DNA of 39,161 bases from Emticicia agri (GCA_945860265.1 CAMAQF010000036.1:1-39161), one strand, 5' to 3'; counted from the stretch's first letter, positions 16,265-25,054 are shown. A program made the numbers and translations. Notes: generated by a model not told the origin, from the letters alone.

Positions 16265-16594
16265 TTAATATTTAAAAATTTCTTCGAGTATTTTACAGAC
16301 TTGTTCACAGGTGAAGTCATCAAGATTTCCTACTTTTTTTACTAATCGGGTTACTTTGTCAACGGCTCTTATTTGGTCTAAAGCAATTTGCCCGTCTTGG
16401 TTAGCAAATTGACAATTTATACGAGTTGGAAACCCTTTTCTTGTGTGGGTAAGTGGTGCAACAAGGACGGTATTCAGGTATTTATTGGCACTATCGGGCG
16501 AAATAACTAAACAAGGACGAGTTTTGGCTATTTCGATTCCTTGAGTTGGGTCGAGGCTGACGAGCCAGATTTCAAATCGGTTTACAATAATCAT
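16265..16594 (-). CDS. MazF/PemK-type endoribonuclease toxin
   Basis: 109 residues, usual toxin length. Family blocks are RFEIWLVSLDPTQGIEIAKTRPCLVIS (N-terminal RNA-binding loop and the conserved Arg-Pro), TVLVAPLTHTRKG with the Thr, and GQIALDQIRAVDKVTRL with the conserved DQIR. MazF toxins cut mRNA at short sequences and are held inactive by the partner antitoxin. It starts 8 bp after the antitoxin stop, in the usual antitoxin-first order, and looks intact. Confidence 0.92.
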   Translation of the reverse strand: MIIVNRFEIWLVSLDPTQGIEIAKTRPCLVISPDSANKYLNTVLVAPLTHTRKGFPTRINCQFANQDGQIALDQIRAVDKVTRLVKKVGNLDDFTCEQVCKILEEIFKY

Positions 16595-16602
16595 TTATAG
16601 TT

Positions 16603-16860
16603 TTACCAAGTCCATTCAATATCGTCAAATTTGTTTATAATGCCTTCAAATAAATCATCTTCTGGTTCCTCACCATTAGTAATTGCTTGTTTGAAGGCTT
16701 CATCCCAACCTTGGCGAGGTTTATTTTTGGTTGAGCGTAGCATGATCGAATCACCCAAGATTTCCATTTCTACTTCGTCAGTAATACCACAACTTACCAA
16801 CATTGTTTTGGGGATGAGCACTCCACTCGAATTTCCTATTTTTCTTATTGTTTGAATCAT
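16603..16860 (-). CDS. MazE/AbrB-type antitoxin
   Basis: 85 residues. The N-terminal half (IRKIGNSSGVLIPKTML) is the swapped-hairpin AbrB/MazE DNA-binding fold. The C-terminal half is acidic and ends DDIEWTW, the tail that wraps around MazF. It should neutralise the toxin and repress the operon. No clear promoter box was seen in the gap to the CBM9-like gene. Confidence 0.9.
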   Translation of the reverse strand: MIQTIRKIGNSSGVLIPKTMLVSCGITDEVEMEILGDSIMLRSTKNKPRQGWDEAFKQAITNGEEPEDDLFEGIINKFDDIEWTW

Positions 16861-16920
16861 CTTTTTGAAAAATGTTAAAACATATGTAATAACTTTTTTG
16901 AAATAGTTAATGAGATATTT

Positions 16921-17586
16921 TTATTTTTCCACCTTCAAAACCCCAAAAGCTTCAGGTCGGTGAAAACGAGGAACTTCACCGCTCATGGTTGGGCTCCAGC
17001 AGAGGTATGCACACGTATCAGGCTTACCAGACCAGTCAGAATTTGTGTGCGATTTTAGTGAGATTATTCTATAAAAATTTATGCGATAAGTATCACTTTT
17101 ACCGCCCAATAAGGCCCATGGAATTTGCATCTTTCCTGACCAACTATCTGAAGTTTTGTTGGCCGAATGAATAATTTTTGCATCATCATGGCTCACAAAA
17201 TCCAAACTTTCGGGAGCTTCTTGGCTTGGATTCTCTATCCAACCAGAAAAAAGGGCATTATTAGGGTTAATTTCTAATTCTAAATAACGAGTAGGGATAG
17301 CTGATCCTTCGGCAATAAAAAGCTCGAAAACCTCTTGATTATACATTTCACTGTTATGTTTTGTATATGAATTTTGTGCCACAAAAGGGTTTTGTAAGCA
17401 ACTAAATTCAATACTCAAATATTGGTCGTCGGCATTTAGTTTTACTTCGGTTGTTTGGCTTGCAGATTTGCCGTCAGTAGCATTTTTGAAATGATTTTCT
17501 GGAAGTTTAGTCCACACGTTTTTCTGTAAATTGATTGTTGGGTTTGCACTCATAGCAAATAAAATGATGTATAAAAATTGAAGCAT
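16921..17586 (-). CDS. Secreted CBM9-like carbohydrate-binding protein
   Basis: 221 residues. A short hydrophobic N-terminus (LQFLYIILFAMSA) could be a signal peptide; the alternative start at M12 would remove it. The body resembles family 9 carbohydrate-binding modules: NATDGKSASQTTEVKL, YLSIEFSC, EVFELFIAEG, RYLELEINPNNALFSGWI and WSGKMQIPWALLGG. It starts 12 bp after the GH30 stop, so they are probably co-transcribed and it may help bind the GH30 substrate or the cell wall. No catalytic residues are expected. Confidence 0.78.
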   Translation of the reverse strand: MLQFLYIILFAMSANPTINLQKNVWTKLPENHFKNATDGKSASQTTEVKLNADDQYLSIEFSCLQNPFVAQNSYTKHNSEMYNQEVFELFIAEGSAIPTRYLELEINPNNALFSGWIENPSQEAPESLDFVSHDDAKIIHSANKTSDSWSGKMQIPWALLGGKSDTYRINFYRIISLKSHTNSDWSGKPDTCAYLCWSPTMSGEVPRFHRPEAFGVLKVEK

Positions 17587-17598
17587 AGAAAAATAGTT

Positions 17599-18975
17599 TT
17601 ACCAAAAATAAGTAGCCACGGAGCCAGCATCAAGCATGGTAGTTATTTGTTTATTATAATAACGAATATTGAATTCTTGTGTTGTGCTACCATCGTTTTG
17701 TACAATCAGAACAGTTTTGCCCGATGGAGTTTTGAAGGCTACATTCGGCAACGACGATGTAATATTTGAGGCGATTCTGACCGAATTAGGGCGAACAAAC
17801 TTTGAAGCATGTGCAATTACATAATATGCTGGATTTCGAGTAATGTCTTGCCCAATCGTAATGGCTCCCAAACATTCAGTACAACCTCCATCAGTATGAG
17901 GGTTTTGCTGTGGGTCTGATGCCAAATTCCACTCTAAAACTGTTTTACACCAATTGCGAGAAGCACCTATGACTAAGTTTTTGATATGCCACGAAAAATC
18001 ACCCGCAAAATTGCCAGGAGCACCAATCCATTGCTCGGTAAAATATAGGTTTTTGTCGGGATGGGCTTCGTGAACACTCCTGATATTCTCTACATTTCCA
18101 CCATATAAGTGAAAAGCCGAGCCATCAATGTATTTTCTAGCTTCTGCATCATTCAAAATACTGATTGGATAATCGGGGCGGTCGGCGTTATGGTCGTAAA
18201 TGATGATTTTTGTTGAGATTTTTACCAGTTTGAATGCTGGACCTAGATTATTCTTCACAAAAGCGGCTTGTGCATCTTGAAGCATCAGTAAACTTGGATT
18301 GTTTCCAGGATGTAGTGGCTCGTTCTGAATCGTTAGGGCATCAATCAAGATACCTTCTTTTTTCATTTCCTGAATATATTTTGCCAAATACTGAGCATAA
18401 ACGCCATAATATTCTGTTTTTAGGCTTCCTCCTTTAAAATTATTGATGGTTTTCATCCAAGTTGGTGGCGACCATGGCGAACCCAAAATCTTGATTTTTG
18501 GATTAATTGCCAGAATCTCTTTTAATACTGGAATCAAATGTTTTTTGTCTTCTGCCAAACTAAATTTACTGAGTTTTTGGTCAGTTTCGCCCGATTGTAA
18601 GTCATCATAAGAGAAAACATGGTCGTCAAGGTCAGATGCTCCTAGGCTTATGCGTAAATAACTTACTCCAATATTATTGCCGTCTGTGGCAAACAATTCT
18701 TTTAGGATTCTTGCTCTTTCGGCTGCATTCATTTGGCTCAAAAGCTTTGTACTTCCGCCCGTAAGTGTGTAGCCAAAACCATCTATTTGTTGGAATTTTT
18801 TTGTATCATCTACATAAATGCTCGGTGAAGTATTGCTGATTTTATCAAAACTAAGGGTATTTGATTGTTTTTGAAATAAAACAGATTTATCGGTTTTGGT
18901 GAGCCATGTTTCTACGTTTTGGGCATTCGTCTGCAAAACCCATATACAAAGCAAAAGAGTGGAAAGTTTTTTCAT
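17599..18975 (-). CDS. Glycoside hydrolase family 30 enzyme
   Basis: About 458 residues from the start chosen at 18975, where MKKLSTLLLCIWVLQTNAQ is a clean signal peptide; an upstream start at 19002 would add nine residues in front of it and is less likely. GH30 blocks: QQIDGFGYTLTGGSTKLL near the N-terminus, SYLRISLGASDL, GSPWSPPTWMKT, TIQNEPLHPGNNP with the acid/base Glu near residue 218, and YFTEQWIG with the nucleophile Glu near residue 312. A C-terminal beta-domain (SVRIASNI to TTMLDAG) closes it. GH30 enzymes cleave beta-glucosides, including beta-1,6-glucan and glucosylceramide; the subfamily cannot be fixed by eye. The CBM9-like gene follows directly. Confidence 0.9.
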   Translation of the reverse strand: MKKLSTLLLCIWVLQTNAQNVETWLTKTDKSVLFQKQSNTLSFDKISNTSPSIYVDDTKKFQQIDGFGYTLTGGSTKLLSQMNAAERARILKELFATDGNNIGVSYLRISLGASDLDDHVFSYDDLQSGETDQKLSKFSLAEDKKHLIPVLKEILAINPKIKILGSPWSPPTWMKTINNFKGGSLKTEYYGVYAQYLAKYIQEMKKEGILIDALTIQNEPLHPGNNPSLLMLQDAQAAFVKNNLGPAFKLVKISTKIIIYDHNADRPDYPISILNDAEARKYIDGSAFHLYGGNVENIRSVHEAHPDKNLYFTEQWIGAPGNFAGDFSWHIKNLVIGASRNWCKTVLEWNLASDPQQNPHTDGGCTECLGAITIGQDITRNPAYYVIAHASKFVRPNSVRIASNITSSLPNVAFKTPSGKTVLIVQNDGSTTQEFNIRYYNKQITTMLDAGSVATYFW

Positions 18976-19067
18976 AATAGTTTTGTTTGAATATATTCGC
19001 AATATATAGAAAAAGATTGTTTATTAAAATGCTGAAAAATTAAATTGTCTCTTTACCAAATAACAAA

Positions 19068-19108
19068 AGAGAGGTACTATTCTTCGGAATAATACCTCTC
19101 TTTTTTTT
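19068..19108. terminator. Terminator hairpin between GH30 and the repeat-type protein
   Basis: AGAGAGGTACTATTC / GAATAATACCTCTCTT arms with a short loop, followed by TTTTTTTT on the plus strand and TTTTGTTA on the minus. It lies just past the stop of the 19124-19846 gene and should end its transcript. Confidence 0.8.
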
Positions 19109-19123
19109 AAAATTTGCAAAACA

Positions 19124-19846
19124 CTATTTTAATGTAGCAACTTCTCTTTTCGGAAGCATTTTCTTGCTGCGAGTTTTAACTATCTTTCTTTGTTGTGGTA
19201 ATTGTTTTTTCTCAAAATACTCTGTTTGAACAGCTGGCGTTGATGCGGTTGGAGTTATTGGCTTAGCTTCAGCAACTGGTGTTTCAGCAATCGGTGGAAC
19301 AATCTCAACTTTCGGTGCAACAGCAACTCTTTCACTGATTCCATTGTCTATTTTAGACGCTTCACATTGTTTAATCGCATCATCTATTTCCTTAGTATTC
19401 CATCCATCGGTTTTTCCTTGTTCATATAGAGAGATTGCTTTTTCAAGCATTAGGTTTATTTCTTTTGCCGAATTTTGTTTCAATGCTAATTTCTGCCAAT
19501 TAGTTGCTTCTTCGATTGACAATTGTGGCAAAATCGGAGCGTGAAAATCATCAGGATTTAATTCGAGCAGTTCGCGAAGCTTGGTTTTTGCATCATAATA
19601 TTGCTTGGAAGCACGTAAATCAAGAAACTGTTTAGTAAGCGAAATAGCAGTATTACATTGTTGGGCAAACTGATTTTCGATTAGATTTGTACCATAAAGG
19701 TTACGATAAAGAAAGAAAGCATGAAAATAATCGCCTTTTTTGAAAAGTTCGTCAGCGTAAGCACGGTGGGTTTGAGAGAGGCTTACAAACGGGAAAAATA
19801 AACCCATAAGAAGCACACGATTCATGGTTTTAAAGTACTTGTTCAT
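19124..19846 (-). CDS. Secreted repeat-type (TPR-like) protein, copy A
   Basis: 240 residues with a signal peptide (NRVLLMGLFFPFVSLSQ). The mature part begins THRAYADELFKKGDYFHAFFLYRNL, a helix pair of tetratricopeptide type, then helical segments to about 170 and a Pro/Ala/Thr-rich basic tail (KKQLPQQRKIVKTRSKK). It is a paralogue of the protein at 24380-25054: RAY-DE--K-G-Y-DAFF-YR, a middle LTK-F-D, then LREL-NP-D, and a final AIKQC are shared in order. No function is known. The basic C-terminal tail differs between copies. Scaffold, peptidoglycan or outer-membrane assembly roles are possible but unsupported. Confidence 0.72.
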   Translation of the reverse strand: MNKYFKTMNRVLLMGLFFPFVSLSQTHRAYADELFKKGDYFHAFFLYRNLYGTNLIENQFAQQCNTAISLTKQFLDLRASKQYYDAKTKLRELLELNPDDFHAPILPQLSIEEATNWQKLALKQNSAKEINLMLEKAISLYEQGKTDGWNTKEIDDAIKQCEASKIDNGISERVAVAPKVEIVPPIAETPVAEAKPITPTASTPAVQTEYFEKKQLPQQRKIVKTRSKKMLPKREVATLK

Positions 19847-19996
19847 TGTCTTTTGAATTTATTATGGGTAAAGGACAAGTCAAGATACAATCATCGTATA
19901 TAAAGAAAGTTTTTGTGAGTAATATTTTTTAAAGGTATTTAGCCTAAAACGGCTTAAGGGAAGGTTTTATTGTTTTTTTTCTCAAAAACATTTAAT

Positions 19997-20038
19997 AGAA
20001 TCGGGTTGGATAGGGTGCTGACCCATCGACCCGATTCT
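19997..20038. terminator. Hairpin downstream of the MaoC-like gene
   Basis: AGAATCGGGT (19997-20006) pairs perfectly with ACCCGATTCT (20029-20038), with a GGGT/ACCC pair inside. It follows the MaoC stop by 12 bp on the minus strand. A T-run comes only after a few bases, so it is a weak terminator or a stabilising hairpin. Confidence 0.5.
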
Positions 20039-20049
20039 AGTCAGTTATT

Positions 20050-20457
20050 TTATATTTTGGTCAAGTGCATAAGCGTAGCTAAACCTCTGATTGTTCTGCG
20101 AGAAGTGCCTTTAATATAAACCTCGCCTGTGATTTCAGCAACGTGTTTTTCACGGTCAACGACCATTACCGTAAAAATAACCTCGTATTCGGTATAAACA
20201 AACATTGGAAACATGTACTCCGTTTCTTGTTTCATATATATCGAACCTTCGCCTGGAAATTCCATTCCCAAGATGCGAGTAAATACGCTACTACTCAAAT
20301 GCCCATGAATAATCGGACGCTTGAAACGCGTGGTAGCCGCAAATTCAGCATCAAGGTGCAAAGGGTTTTTATCGCCAGTTACTTCGGCAAATTTTATTAC
20401 ATCTTCCTGCGAAAAACTAAAACTTTGGCGGTAAGTATCTCCTATTTCTAAAAGCAT
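20050..20457 (-). CDS. MaoC-like (R)-enoyl-CoA hydratase
   Basis: 135 residues, a single hot-dog fold. The hydratase 2 motif is VTGDKNPLHLDAEFA with the catalytic Asp and His, followed by PIIHGHLSSSVFTRIL (overhanging segment and second conserved block) and IYMKQETEYMFPMFVYTE. PhaJ-type enzymes hydrate trans-2-enoyl-CoA to (R)-3-hydroxyacyl-CoA; other MaoC proteins act on side-chain acyl-CoAs. It stands alone between the copy-A repeat-type protein and the GH2 gene. A predicted promoter lies 29 bp upstream. Confidence 0.88.
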   Translation of the reverse strand: MLLEIGDTYRQSFSFSQEDVIKFAEVTGDKNPLHLDAEFAATTRFKRPIIHGHLSSSVFTRILGMEFPGEGSIYMKQETEYMFPMFVYTEYEVIFTVMVVDREKHVAEITGEVYIKGTSRRTIRGLATLMHLTKI

Positions 20458-20485
20458 ATTGAGTTTTGTATTCTTAAATAATTGT

Positions 20486-20514
20486 CAAAAATAGTAAAAA
20501 AAAAGCCATCCCAA
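20486..20514 (-). promoter_or_regulatory. Predicted promoter of the MaoC-like gene
   Basis: On the minus strand TTG (20512-20514), an 18-base spacer and TATTTTTG (20486-20493), fitting TTG / TAnnTTTG. The start codon lies 29 bp further on. Confidence 0.5.
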
Positions 20515-20867
20515 AAGGACTGACTGATTTTGTTCTATTGGCCATAAATTAGAAATATGTATATTGAGCAGTCTATCTATTTTTTAAAGCAAAAGTTGTT
20601 TTGTTATATTCTTCTTACCGAAGGTCTTTGAGAAGTTTCATTTAAGAGGAAAAAAAAATAGGTTTAAAAACAGGGCACAAAGCTTTATAAATGTTAAAAT
20701 AATTGTTTTAAAGATTTTTTGCAGGATTTTTGGTGGTGTTTTTCTTAAAAATAGATTTAAAAAAATATTAATAAACGATATAAAAATACTATTTTTACAT
20801 AAGTTTTGAATCGAAAAACTCGTTTTAAAACCATAAAGCAAGCAAACTATTCAAAACTACAAAACTT
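20515..20867. other. Divergent intergenic region, no gene seen
   Basis: Very AT-rich gap between MaoC and GH2. A 67-codon minus-strand frame inside it is low-complexity (Phe, Ile, Leu, Lys) and not believable. No clear TAnnTTTG box was found for the GH2 gene. Confidence 0.5.
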
Positions 20868-23672
20868 ATGATGACACCCCTCAAAAGGCTGATGCTTACG
20901 CTATTTTGCCTACTTGTTATTAAACAATCGTTCTCTCAGCAGAATATTCCACTACCCGAACACCCTAGACCAGATTTTGAACGCTCTGAATGGCTCAATT
21001 TGAACGGAAATTGGGCTTTTGAATTTGATAAAAACGATGTAGGTGAAAAGGCACAGTGGCAGAAAGGCATTAAGAAATTTACTCAAACTATCTCAGTTCC
21101 ATTTCCATGGGGTTCGCCTCTTTCGGGCGTTAAAGATGAAGCAGATATTGCGTGGTATAGTAAGAAAATAACGATAAAACCTGAATGGAAAGGTAAACGA
21201 GTTTTTGTAACCATCGGAGCATCGGACTGGAAAACTACCGTTTGGCTCGATGGTAGAGAACTGGGCAGCCACGAAGGGGGATACACGCCTTTTTCGTTTG
21301 AATTAGCCAATTTAAAGTACGGATCTGCACAAAACTTAGTAATAAAAGTCGATGACAAACGCCGTGATTTTACGCTTTACGGCAAGCAAGGCTACGGAAA
21401 TGCTCGTGGACTTTGGCAAACGATTTATGTAGAAGCTCGTGGACAAAATTTCTTAGATGCGGTGCATTTTACGCCAGATATTGACAAAAATCAAGTAAAA
21501 GTAACGGCTTACTTAGGAAATCCAGCATCGAAAGACCTTGATTTAGAATTGACGATTAACGGAAACCAGAAGATTTCGATACGTGAAACTTTCCCGAAAG
21601 GAAAAACGCAACATTCGTTTACAGTGCCAATTCCATCGCCAAGATTATGGACACTCGAAGACCCGTATTTGTACGAAACAAATGTAAAACTGGCCGATGA
21701 TGAAGTGAAATCTTATTTCGGAATGCGTAAGATTTCGACCGTCAATCTACCAAATACCAATTATAAATATATTGCTCTCAATAACAAGCCAGTTTACATG
21801 CAATTGGCTCTCGACCAATCGTATCATCCAACAGGCTTTTATGCTTTTCCGACCGATGAATTTATGAAAAACGAAATTCTTTTGGCTCGAAATATTGGGT
21901 TAAATGGCATACGGACGCACATCAAAGTTGACGTGCCGCGTAAACTTTATTGGGCTGATAAATTGGGAGTTTTGGTGATGTCTGATTTGCCGAATTTCTG
22001 GGGAGAACCTGACAAAAATGCTCAAAAAGAATCAGAATATACGCTTCACGAGATGATAAAACGTGATTATAATCATCCTGCGATTTTCTCTTGGATTGTC
22101 TTCAACGAAACTTGGGGTTTGAAAACAAAACAAGAAGTTAACGGCAAAAAACAAAGCGTGTATCTACCCGAAACCCAAAAATGGGTTGCTTCGGTATATC
22201 GTTTGGCAAAATCTCTTGATGCTACTCGTTTGGTTGAAGATAACTCAATTTGTTGCGGAGCAGGTCATACCGAAACTGATATTAACTCGTGGCACGAATA
22301 TTTGCCAGGTTCGGGTTGGGAAAAACATTTGAAGGAAATCGACGAAAAAACGTTTGTTGGTAGTCAGTTTCATTATGAAAGCGGAACGCCGCCCGAAGGT
22401 TACACCCAAACCGATGTGCCAAATATCAACTCAGAATGTGGAAATGTTTGGGGCTACGAAGGAAGCACGGGCGATGTAGATTGGAGTTGGGATTATCATC
22501 GAATGATAAATACTTTCAGAAAATATCCAAAAATTGCGGGTTGGCTTTATACTGAGCATCACGATGTGATTAATGAATGGAATGGCTATTTTAGATTCGA
22601 CCGCTCAGAGAAAGAAACGGGCGTTGGTGAATTGGTTGATGGCATGTCAATCATAGATTTTCATTCGGATATTTATATTTCAGCGGGTAACGAAATCAGT
22701 CGCAGCGTAAAACCAAAAGAGGAGATTACTTTACCTCTATACCTATCAGTTATGACGGATAAAGATTTAGGCAAAAACCTAAATCTGAAAGTACAAATGT
22801 ATGGTTATGATGCTTTGGGTCAGAAAAAAACTTGGGGAAATATGACCAAAACTGTTCCGTATCAAGCATGGCTACAAAAAGAACTCGAACCAATAAAACT
22901 TACCATGCCCGATGAAAAATCAGTAGTGATTGCAGCCTTGATTTTGGAAGATAACGCTGGAAATGTTGTACATCGCAATTTCACCACATTTATTGTTGAA
23001 GGTAAAACTCCAAGCGAAATGACACTTTTAAGTGGCAAAAAAGCCAAATTGATAAGCATTGAGCCAAAAAACTTTAGTGATGCACGTTGGAGTAAAAAAC
23101 AATGGAATATTCTCGACGGACTAAAAGTAAACGGGGCAGGAAGTGGCTATTTTGAATACAAAATCAAGATTCCGATTGATACAAAGTTTGAAAGTGCAAC
23201 ATTTGTGGCAGAGGTTTCGTCAAAACAACTTTTTGCCAAAGACAAAGAAAACTCACAAATAAAAAATACTGACTATATGCTTGGGGCAAAAGCCGAGCCA
23301 AGTCAAAACAAAAATGCATATCCAATGACCGACACTTCACGCTACCCAAGTGCAGTTTCGGTAAAAATCAATGGTATTTTTGCAGGAAGATACGACCTTA
23401 GCAATGACCCAGCCGACCACCGTGGTATTTTGTCTTGGCACAATCAGCCACAAGATAAAAAATTGTATGAAGCAGGCTCGTATGGTTATCGTTTAGGAGT
23501 AAATATTCCACAAAAAGCCCTCGAATTGGCTCGTTCGACTGGCGAATTAATTATAAGACTCGAAGTAGATGAAAGTCTCGCGGGTGGTTTGGCGATTTAT
23601 GGCGATAAATTCGGCCGCTATCCGATGAATCCTACGGTTATTTTGGTCACCCAAACCGTAGAAAATCCCTAA
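20868..23672 (+). CDS. Secreted glycoside hydrolase family 2 enzyme
   Basis: 934 residues. Signal peptide at 1-24 (LMLTLFCLLVIKQSFSQ). The jelly-roll (about 35-200: LNLNGNWAFEFDKND, VTIGASDWKTTVWLDG, PFSFELANL) and the immunoglobulin-like domain are followed by the TIM barrel: LNGIRTHIK, then IFSWIVFNETWGLK with the acid/base Glu near 413, and VPNINSECGNVWGYEG with the nucleophile Glu near 522. A further beta-rich C-terminal domain extends from about 640, longer than minimal beta-galactosidases. The nucleophile context is not lacZ-like; beta-galactosidase, beta-glucuronidase and related activities are all possible. No sugar transporter or SusC/D lies beside it. Confidence 0.92.
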   Translation: MMTPLKRLMLTLFCLLVIKQSFSQQNIPLPEHPRPDFERSEWLNLNGNWAFEFDKNDVGEKAQWQKGIKKFTQTISVPFPWGSPLSGVKDEADIAWYSKKITIKPEWKGKRVFVTIGASDWKTTVWLDGRELGSHEGGYTPFSFELANLKYGSAQNLVIKVDDKRRDFTLYGKQGYGNARGLWQTIYVEARGQNFLDAVHFTPDIDKNQVKVTAYLGNPASKDLDLELTINGNQKISIRETFPKGKTQHSFTVPIPSPRLWTLEDPYLYETNVKLADDEVKSYFGMRKISTVNLPNTNYKYIALNNKPVYMQLALDQSYHPTGFYAFPTDEFMKNEILLARNIGLNGIRTHIKVDVPRKLYWADKLGVLVMSDLPNFWGEPDKNAQKESEYTLHEMIKRDYNHPAIFSWIVFNETWGLKTKQEVNGKKQSVYLPETQKWVASVYRLAKSLDATRLVEDNSICCGAGHTETDINSWHEYLPGSGWEKHLKEIDEKTFVGSQFHYESGTPPEGYTQTDVPNINSECGNVWGYEGSTGDVDWSWDYHRMINTFRKYPKIAGWLYTEHHDVINEWNGYFRFDRSEKETGVGELVDGMSIIDFHSDIYISAGNEISRSVKPKEEITLPLYLSVMTDKDLGKNLNLKVQMYGYDALGQKKTWGNMTKTVPYQAWLQKELEPIKLTMPDEKSVVIAALILEDNAGNVVHRNFTTFIVEGKTPSEMTLLSGKKAKLISIEPKNFSDARWSKKQWNILDGLKVNGAGSGYFEYKIKIPIDTKFESATFVAEVSSKQLFAKDKENSQIKNTDYMLGAKAEPSQNKNAYPMTDTSRYPSAVSVKINGIFAGRYDLSNDPADHRGILSWHNQPQDKKLYEAGSYGYRLGVNIPQKALELARSTGELIIRLEVDESLAGGLAIYGDKFGRYPMNPTVILVTQTVENP

Positions 23673-23753
23673 AGATAAAATTTAATAAAAAAATATGTAA
23701 AAGGTTTTTTTATTAAATTAAAATGTTAATTTTCGTATACAAAATGAAAAAGA

Positions 23754-23975
23754 ATGTCAGTTCTAACAATTAGAATACAGAGCGAATTTCAACGACAAAA
23801 AGCGATTATATTCTTTAAAAAGCATAATATTGATATTTTGCAAGAAGATGATGATATCCCTTTTGACGGAAAACCGTTGACTGAAAATGAACTCGAAACT
23901 CATCTTGAAGAATCTGCAAAAGCAAAGTACATATCTCTTGAGGCATTTAAACAAGAACTTAAATCGTGGAATTAG
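23754..23975 (+). CDS. Antitoxin of a RelE/ParE-type module
   Basis: 73 residues, small and acidic in its middle part (EDDDIPFDG, ENELETHLEES) with a basic end (YISLEAFKQELKSW). It resembles short Bacteroidota antitoxins found with RelE/ParE toxins (family name not certain, DUF2683-like). The downstream toxin frame overlaps its last 10 bases, the usual coupled arrangement, but the toxin is frameshifted. Confidence 0.65.
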   Translation: MSVLTIRIQSEFQRQKAIIFFKKHNIDILQEDDDIPFDGKPLTENELETHLEESAKAKYISLEAFKQELKSWN

Positions 23976-24291
23976 AAGAATTTAGCTATTCGATCGAAAT
24001 TTCAGAGAGATTTAGGAAAAGTTTTAAAGAAATTTTAGATTATATGTTAGTTGTTTCCACAAATCTTATACGATTTATCAAAAAGAAGTTACTGAACGAA
24101 TTGAACAAATTTGTGAATATCCTGAGTCTTTTACTATTCTCAAAAAAGTAAAATCAGGGAAACTGTTTAGATTTGCTAAATTTAAACAATTCAAAATTTT
24201 CTTTTTCGTTGAAAACAACGGCGTTTTTATTGTGGATATTATACACGAAAAAAGAAGTCCAAAAAGTTTAAACTTTATTGATAAGGTTTAA
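23966..24291 (+). pseudogene. RelE/ParE-type toxin, frameshifted
   Basis: From the GTG at 23966 the frame reads FSYSIEISERFRKSFKEILDYM and then goes off-register. From 24070, in the frame expected after loss of one base, it continues TIYQKEVTERIEQICEYPE, then LKKVKSGKLFRFAKFKQF, FFVENNGVFIVDIIHEKRSP, to TAA at 24289-24291. Joined, the two parts make a standard RelE/ParE toxin (about 108 residues): N-terminal helices, YP.SF..L, R..KF..F.IFF and a terminal HE+RSP. The break lies between about 24040 and 24070. The C-terminal catalytic or contact residues are out of frame, so no functional toxin is expected unless there is a sequencing error. Confidence 0.75.
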
Positions 24292-24300
24292 TAAACTATA

Positions 24301-24338
24301 AAAGGGGGCTGTCAATCTAAAATGGACAGCCTCCTTTT
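24301..24338. terminator. Bidirectional terminator after the broken toxin
   Basis: GGGGGCTGTC / GACAGCCTCC arms, with AAA and TTTT ends and a T-rich stretch after. It lies between the toxin frame and the convergent gene at 24380-25054 and can serve both. Confidence 0.8.
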
Positions 24339-24379
24339 ACTTTTAAATACTAATTTTCCAGTTTTTCCAATAACCAATG

Positions 24380-25054
24380 TCAATTCACCTTAGGCCCCGG
24401 ATTTATAATAACCTCAACTGGTTTTCTTGGATGTCCTACGTTAGGTGTTGTTTGTGTTGGAGTATTTGGTTGCTTTGTATTTTTATCAATCATTTCTGGT
24501 AGCGGCGATGATGTTTCTTCCATCGGAATTTTTGTTTCTTTAATCGAATACTGACATTGTTTAATTGCCAAAACCGACTCTTCCATCAAACCCTCTTTGG
24601 CAGCTTGATAGTAATAAGACATTGCTTTTTTAAGCATATCGGCCGTAGCGGCTGGTGTACGCTGACGCATCGCATAACGCTGCAATTCTGTTCCTTGAGC
24701 TAATGTAATATGAGCAATCTGCCCACGATTTGGGTCATTTGGGTTCATACTTACCAATTCCAGTAGGTTTTCTTTGGCAGGTGCGTATCTTTGCAGAGCA
24801 AAATAATCCTTAAATTTTTTTGTAAGATATAGTGCATGCGAACTGTTCTTTATTTGCTCACTTATTTCGCTTAAGGCCTCAAATTCTGGTAAATTTGCAC
24901 ATTCACGGTATTTGAAGAAGGCATCCCAATAACGTCCCGATTTGAAATAAGTATCGGCTTCATCGAGCATGTACGCACGGGAAACTTGGGCATTACTTGC
25001 CAAAGGCAGTAAAATAATCCAAGAATTGAGAGTAATAAAACGAAAGAGTTTCAT
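24380..25054 (-). CDS. Secreted repeat-type (TPR-like) protein, copy B
   Basis: About 224 residues from the ATG at 25054 (MKLFRFITLNSWIILLPLA is a clean signal peptide; an upstream start at 25117 would bury it). The mature N-terminus VSRAYMLDEADTYFKSGRYW starts a TPR-like helix pair, then DAFFKYREC, LTKKFKDYFALQRYAPAKEN, LLELVSMNPNDPNRG, MLKKAMSYYYQAAKEG and VLAIKQCQYS. This order matches copy A (19124-19846) throughout. The tail is Pro/Thr-rich (LPEMIDKNTKQPNTPTQTTP) and lacks the basic end of copy A. Function is unknown. Both copies sit on the minus strand next to terminators. Confidence 0.72.
   Translation of the reverse strand: MKLFRFITLNSWIILLPLASNAQVSRAYMLDEADTYFKSGRYWDAFFKYRECANLPEFEALSEISEQIKNSSHALYLTKKFKDYFALQRYAPAKENLLELVSMNPNDPNRGQIAHITLAQGTELQRYAMRQRTPAATADMLKKAMSYYYQAAKEGLMEESVLAIKQCQYSIKETKIPMEETSSPLPEMIDKNTKQPNTPTQTTPNVGHPRKPVEVIINPGPKVN

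Noticed and set aside
18976-19002. Upstream start for the GH30 gene
   Set aside because: It would place nine polar residues before a clean signal peptide; the ATG at 18975 is preferred.
20638-20841. 67-codon minus-strand frame upstream of the GH2 gene
   Set aside because: Composition is Phe, Ile, Leu and Lys from AT-rich DNA, no family motif, and it lies in the promoter gap.
20780-20867. Promoter box for the GH2 gene (ACATAAGTTTTG)
   Set aside because: The octamer does not fit TAnnTTTG and no TTG lies at the right distance.
23966-24070. Programmed frameshift in the toxin gene
   Set aside because: No slippery heptamer or downstream structure was seen at the break; a simple indel is the simpler reading.
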